A stretch of 64,000 bases of DNA from Pseudomonas putida (GTDB lineage Bacteria; Pseudomonadota; Gammaproteobacteria; Pseudomonadales; Pseudomonadaceae): positions 1 to 64,000 of the forward strand of contig NZ_SMTE01000018.1 in the NCBI RefSeq assembly GCF_004357765.1, read 5' to 3'. The notes under the pieces are model-generated. The model did not search any database, was not told the DNA's origin, and worked only from the letters and a program-made list of their open reading frames with translations. Both the position numbers and the translations under genes were made by a program. Shown here in pieces: positions 62,484 to 64,000 of the stretch. The stretch's first letter is position 1. Each line of letters begins with the position of its first letter.

Positions 62484-63404
62484 ATGAGCGCTAGGCACTT
62501 TCTCTCCCTGATGGATTTCACCGCTGACGAATTGCTCGCCGTGGTCCGTCGAGGCATCGAGCTGAAGGACCTGCGTAACCGCGGCGTACTGTTCGAACCG
62601 CTGAAGAACCGGGTGCTGGGCATGATCTTCGAGAAATCCTCGACGCGTACCCGCCTGTCGTTCGAAGCCGGCATGATCCAACTCGGCGGCCAGGCGATCT
62701 TCCTCTCGCCACGCGACACCCAACTGGGTCGCGGCGAGCCGATCAGCGACAGTGCCATCGTCATGTCGCGCATGCTCGACGCCGTGATGATTCGTACCCA
62801 TGCCCACGCCACCTTGACCGAGTTCGCCGCCAATTCCCGCGTCCCTGTGATCAACGGACTGTCCGACGAGTCGCATCCCTGCCAACTGCTGGCCGACATG
62901 CAGACCTTCCTCGAGCACCGTGGCGCCATCCAGGGCAAGACCGTGGCCTGGGTCGGTGACGGCTTCAACATGTGCAACTCCTACATCGAAGCAGCCGTGC
63001 AGTTCGATTTCCAGCTGCGCATCGCCTGTCCGGAAGGCTATGAGCCCGATCCACGCTTCCTGGCCCTGGGTGGCGAGCGCGTACAGATCGTCCGCGATCC
63101 GCGTGAAGCGGTGAGGGGCGCGCACCTGGTGACCACCGACGTATGGACTTCCATGGGGCAGGAAGAGGAAACTGCACGGCGCCTGGCGCATTTCGCGCCT
63201 TATCAGGTCACCCGCGAACTGCTCGACCTGGCGGCACCCGACGCCCTGTTCATGCATTGCCTGCCCGCCCACCGCGGCGAGGAAATCAGCCAGGACCTGC
63301 TCGACGACCCTCGCTCGGTCGCCTGGGACCAGGCTGAGAACCGCCTGCATGCGCAGAAGGCCCTTCTCGAATTCCTTGTAGAACCGGCTTACCACCACGC
63401 ATGA
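62484..63404 (+). CDS. argF: Ornithine carbamoyltransferase (anabolic)
   Basis: A 306-residue enzyme that makes citrulline from ornithine and carbamoyl phosphate in arginine synthesis. Carbamoyl-phosphate motif SSTRTR (about residue 51), HPCQ (about 133), and [10 protein letters not shown] near 255 for ornithine binding are all present. Length is typical for the anabolic enzyme. Possible ArgR site upstream. The ABC ATPase gene begins inside its stop codon (ATGA). Confidence 0.98.
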   Translation: MSARHFLSLMDFTADELLAVVRRGIELKDLRNRGVLFEPLKNRVLGMIFEKSSTRTRLSFEAGMIQLGGQAIFLSPRDTQLGRGEPISDSAIVMSRMLDAVMIRTHAHATLTEFAANSRVPVINGLSDESHPCQLLADMQTFLEHRGAIQGKTVAWVGDGFNMCNSYIEAAVQFDFQLRIACPEGYEPDPRFLALGGERVQIVRDPREAVRGAHLVTTDVWTSMGQEEETARRLAHFAPYQVTRELLDLAAPDALFMHCLPAHRGEEISQDLLDDPRSVAWDQAENRLHAQKALLEFLVEPAYHHA

Positions 63405-64000
63405 GTCAAACCCTACTGCTCAACTTGCGCGACCTTGCCTGCGGCTATGGCGACCAGCGCATCGTCCAGAACCTCAATCTGCACCTGAACGCAGGCGACA
63501 TCGGTTGCCTGCTGGGTTCCTCCGGTTGCGGCAAGACCACCACCCTGCGCGCCATCGCCGGCTTCGAGCCAGTGCATGCCGGTGAAATCCAGCTGGCGGG
63601 CGAAGTCATATCCCGAGCCGGGTTCACGCTTGCGCCGGAAAAACGCCGGATCGGCATGGTGTTCCAGGACTATGCACTGTTTCCTCACCTCACGGTGGCC
63701 CAGAACATCGCCTTCGGCATCGCCAAACATCCCCGGCAGGGTGAGGTGATCGATGAGATGCTGGAACTGGTCAAGCTCGGCGGCTTGGGCGGACGCTATC
63801 CGCATGAACTTTCCGGCGGCCAGCAACAGCGGGTGGCGCTTGCTCGCGCTCTGGCCCCGGAACCCCAGTTGCTGCTGCTCGACGAGCCGTTTTCCAACCT
63901 TGATGTCGAGCTGCGCCGGCGCTTGAGTCACGAGGTACGTGACATTCTCAAGAACCGAGGCACCAGTGCGATCCTGGTCACCCATGACCAGGAAGAAGCC
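63401..64000 (+). CDS. ABC transporter ATP-binding protein (partial, cut by window end)
   Basis: At least 200 residues are visible; the stop is beyond the window. Walker A is GSSGCGKTT (about 40-48), the Q-loop is in [12 protein letters not shown], the signature is [15 protein letters not shown], Walker B is [12 protein letters not shown], and the switch His is in VTHDQEEA. The FEPVHAGEI and YALFPHL context is like the iron(III) (FbpC) or spermidine/putrescine (PotA) class of importers; which one cannot be told without the C-terminal domain and partners. It overlaps the argF stop by four bases. Confidence 0.92.
   Translation, partial: MSQTLLLNLRDLACGYGDQRIVQNLNLHLNAGDIGCLLGSSGCGKTTTLRAIAGFEPVHAGEIQLAGEVISRAGFTLAPEKRRIGMVFQDYALFPHLTVAQNIAFGIAKHPRQGEVIDEMLELVKLGGLGGRYPHELSGGQQQRVALARALAPEPQLLLLDEPFSNLDVELRRRLSHEVRDILKNRGTSAILVTHDQEEA

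Overview
The window is about 64 kb of GC-rich, densely coding chromosome. Protein sequences and gene order point to the genus Pseudomonas, most likely the P. putida group. Supporting evidence is the braCDEFG operon, the ligase-associated repair cluster, the dcd-csp-apbC-metG-rnf-nth block, the argG/motY/pyrC/rnt block, the ahpC/bfd/bfr/grxD/argF block, and the REP-type inverted repeats. I see no prophage, insertion sequence, CRISPR array, rRNA or tRNA gene.

Layout. 1-2 kb: a hairpin-rich intergenic repeat, a tiny membrane protein (CcoM type), small unknown proteins and a lipoprotein. 2-11 kb: rapA, an MHYT-GGDEF-EAL regulator, a 3-hydroxyisobutyrate-dehydrogenase-type enzyme, a large tubulin/FtsZ-like protein and a DUF2288 protein. 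11-16.3 kb: the complete high-affinity branched-chain amino acid transporter. 16-24 kb: lipoprotein, FAD oxidoreductase, nhaA, SlyB-like lipoprotein, pdxH, OmpA-like lipoprotein with a basic tail, and a serine hydrolase. 24-33.7 kb: glycoside-hydrolase-like protein, dinG, a CopD-like membrane protein, a collagen-like secreted protein with DUF1145, two tandem OmpA/TSP3 lipoproteins, a YchJ protein, a LEA14-like lipoprotein and a His-rich SEC-C protein. 33.8-43.5 kb: a penicillin-acylase-type lipoprotein, then the DNA-repair cluster (exonuclease, ATP-dependent ligase, Lhr-type helicase, PdeM) with an aspartoacylase-like gene inside it. 43.5-52 kb: dcd, cold-shock protein, apbC, metG, an unusual four-gene rnf set, nth and a small acidic protein. 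52-64 kb: BvgA-like response regulator, argG, motY, pyrC, rnt, ahpC-type peroxiredoxin, bfd, bfr, grxD, a molybdopterin oxidoreductase, argF and the start of an ABC ATPase cut by the window end.

How the parts work together. The bra operon imports Leu/Ile/Val. argF and argG are consecutive arginine-biosynthesis enzymes, and both have upstream TGTCGC repeats of the ArgR type. bfd and bfr store and release iron; each has an AT-rich tandem-hexamer Fur-like site. grxD and apbC belong to Fe-S cluster handling, and nth and metG/rnf are the neighbouring Fe-S or redox-linked genes.

Most unusual items: (1) the tubulin/FtsZ-like protein at 8.3-10.5 kb, which keeps the glycine-rich nucleotide loops but seems to have an altered catalytic loop; (2) an Rnf-type cluster with A, D, G and E but no B or C, in which RnfA and RnfE each appear to have lost one of the cysteines that hold the intramembrane Fe-S cluster while the flavin sites remain; (3) a phased array of ArgR-like half-sites lying nearer to a molybdopterin oxidoreductase gene than to argF.
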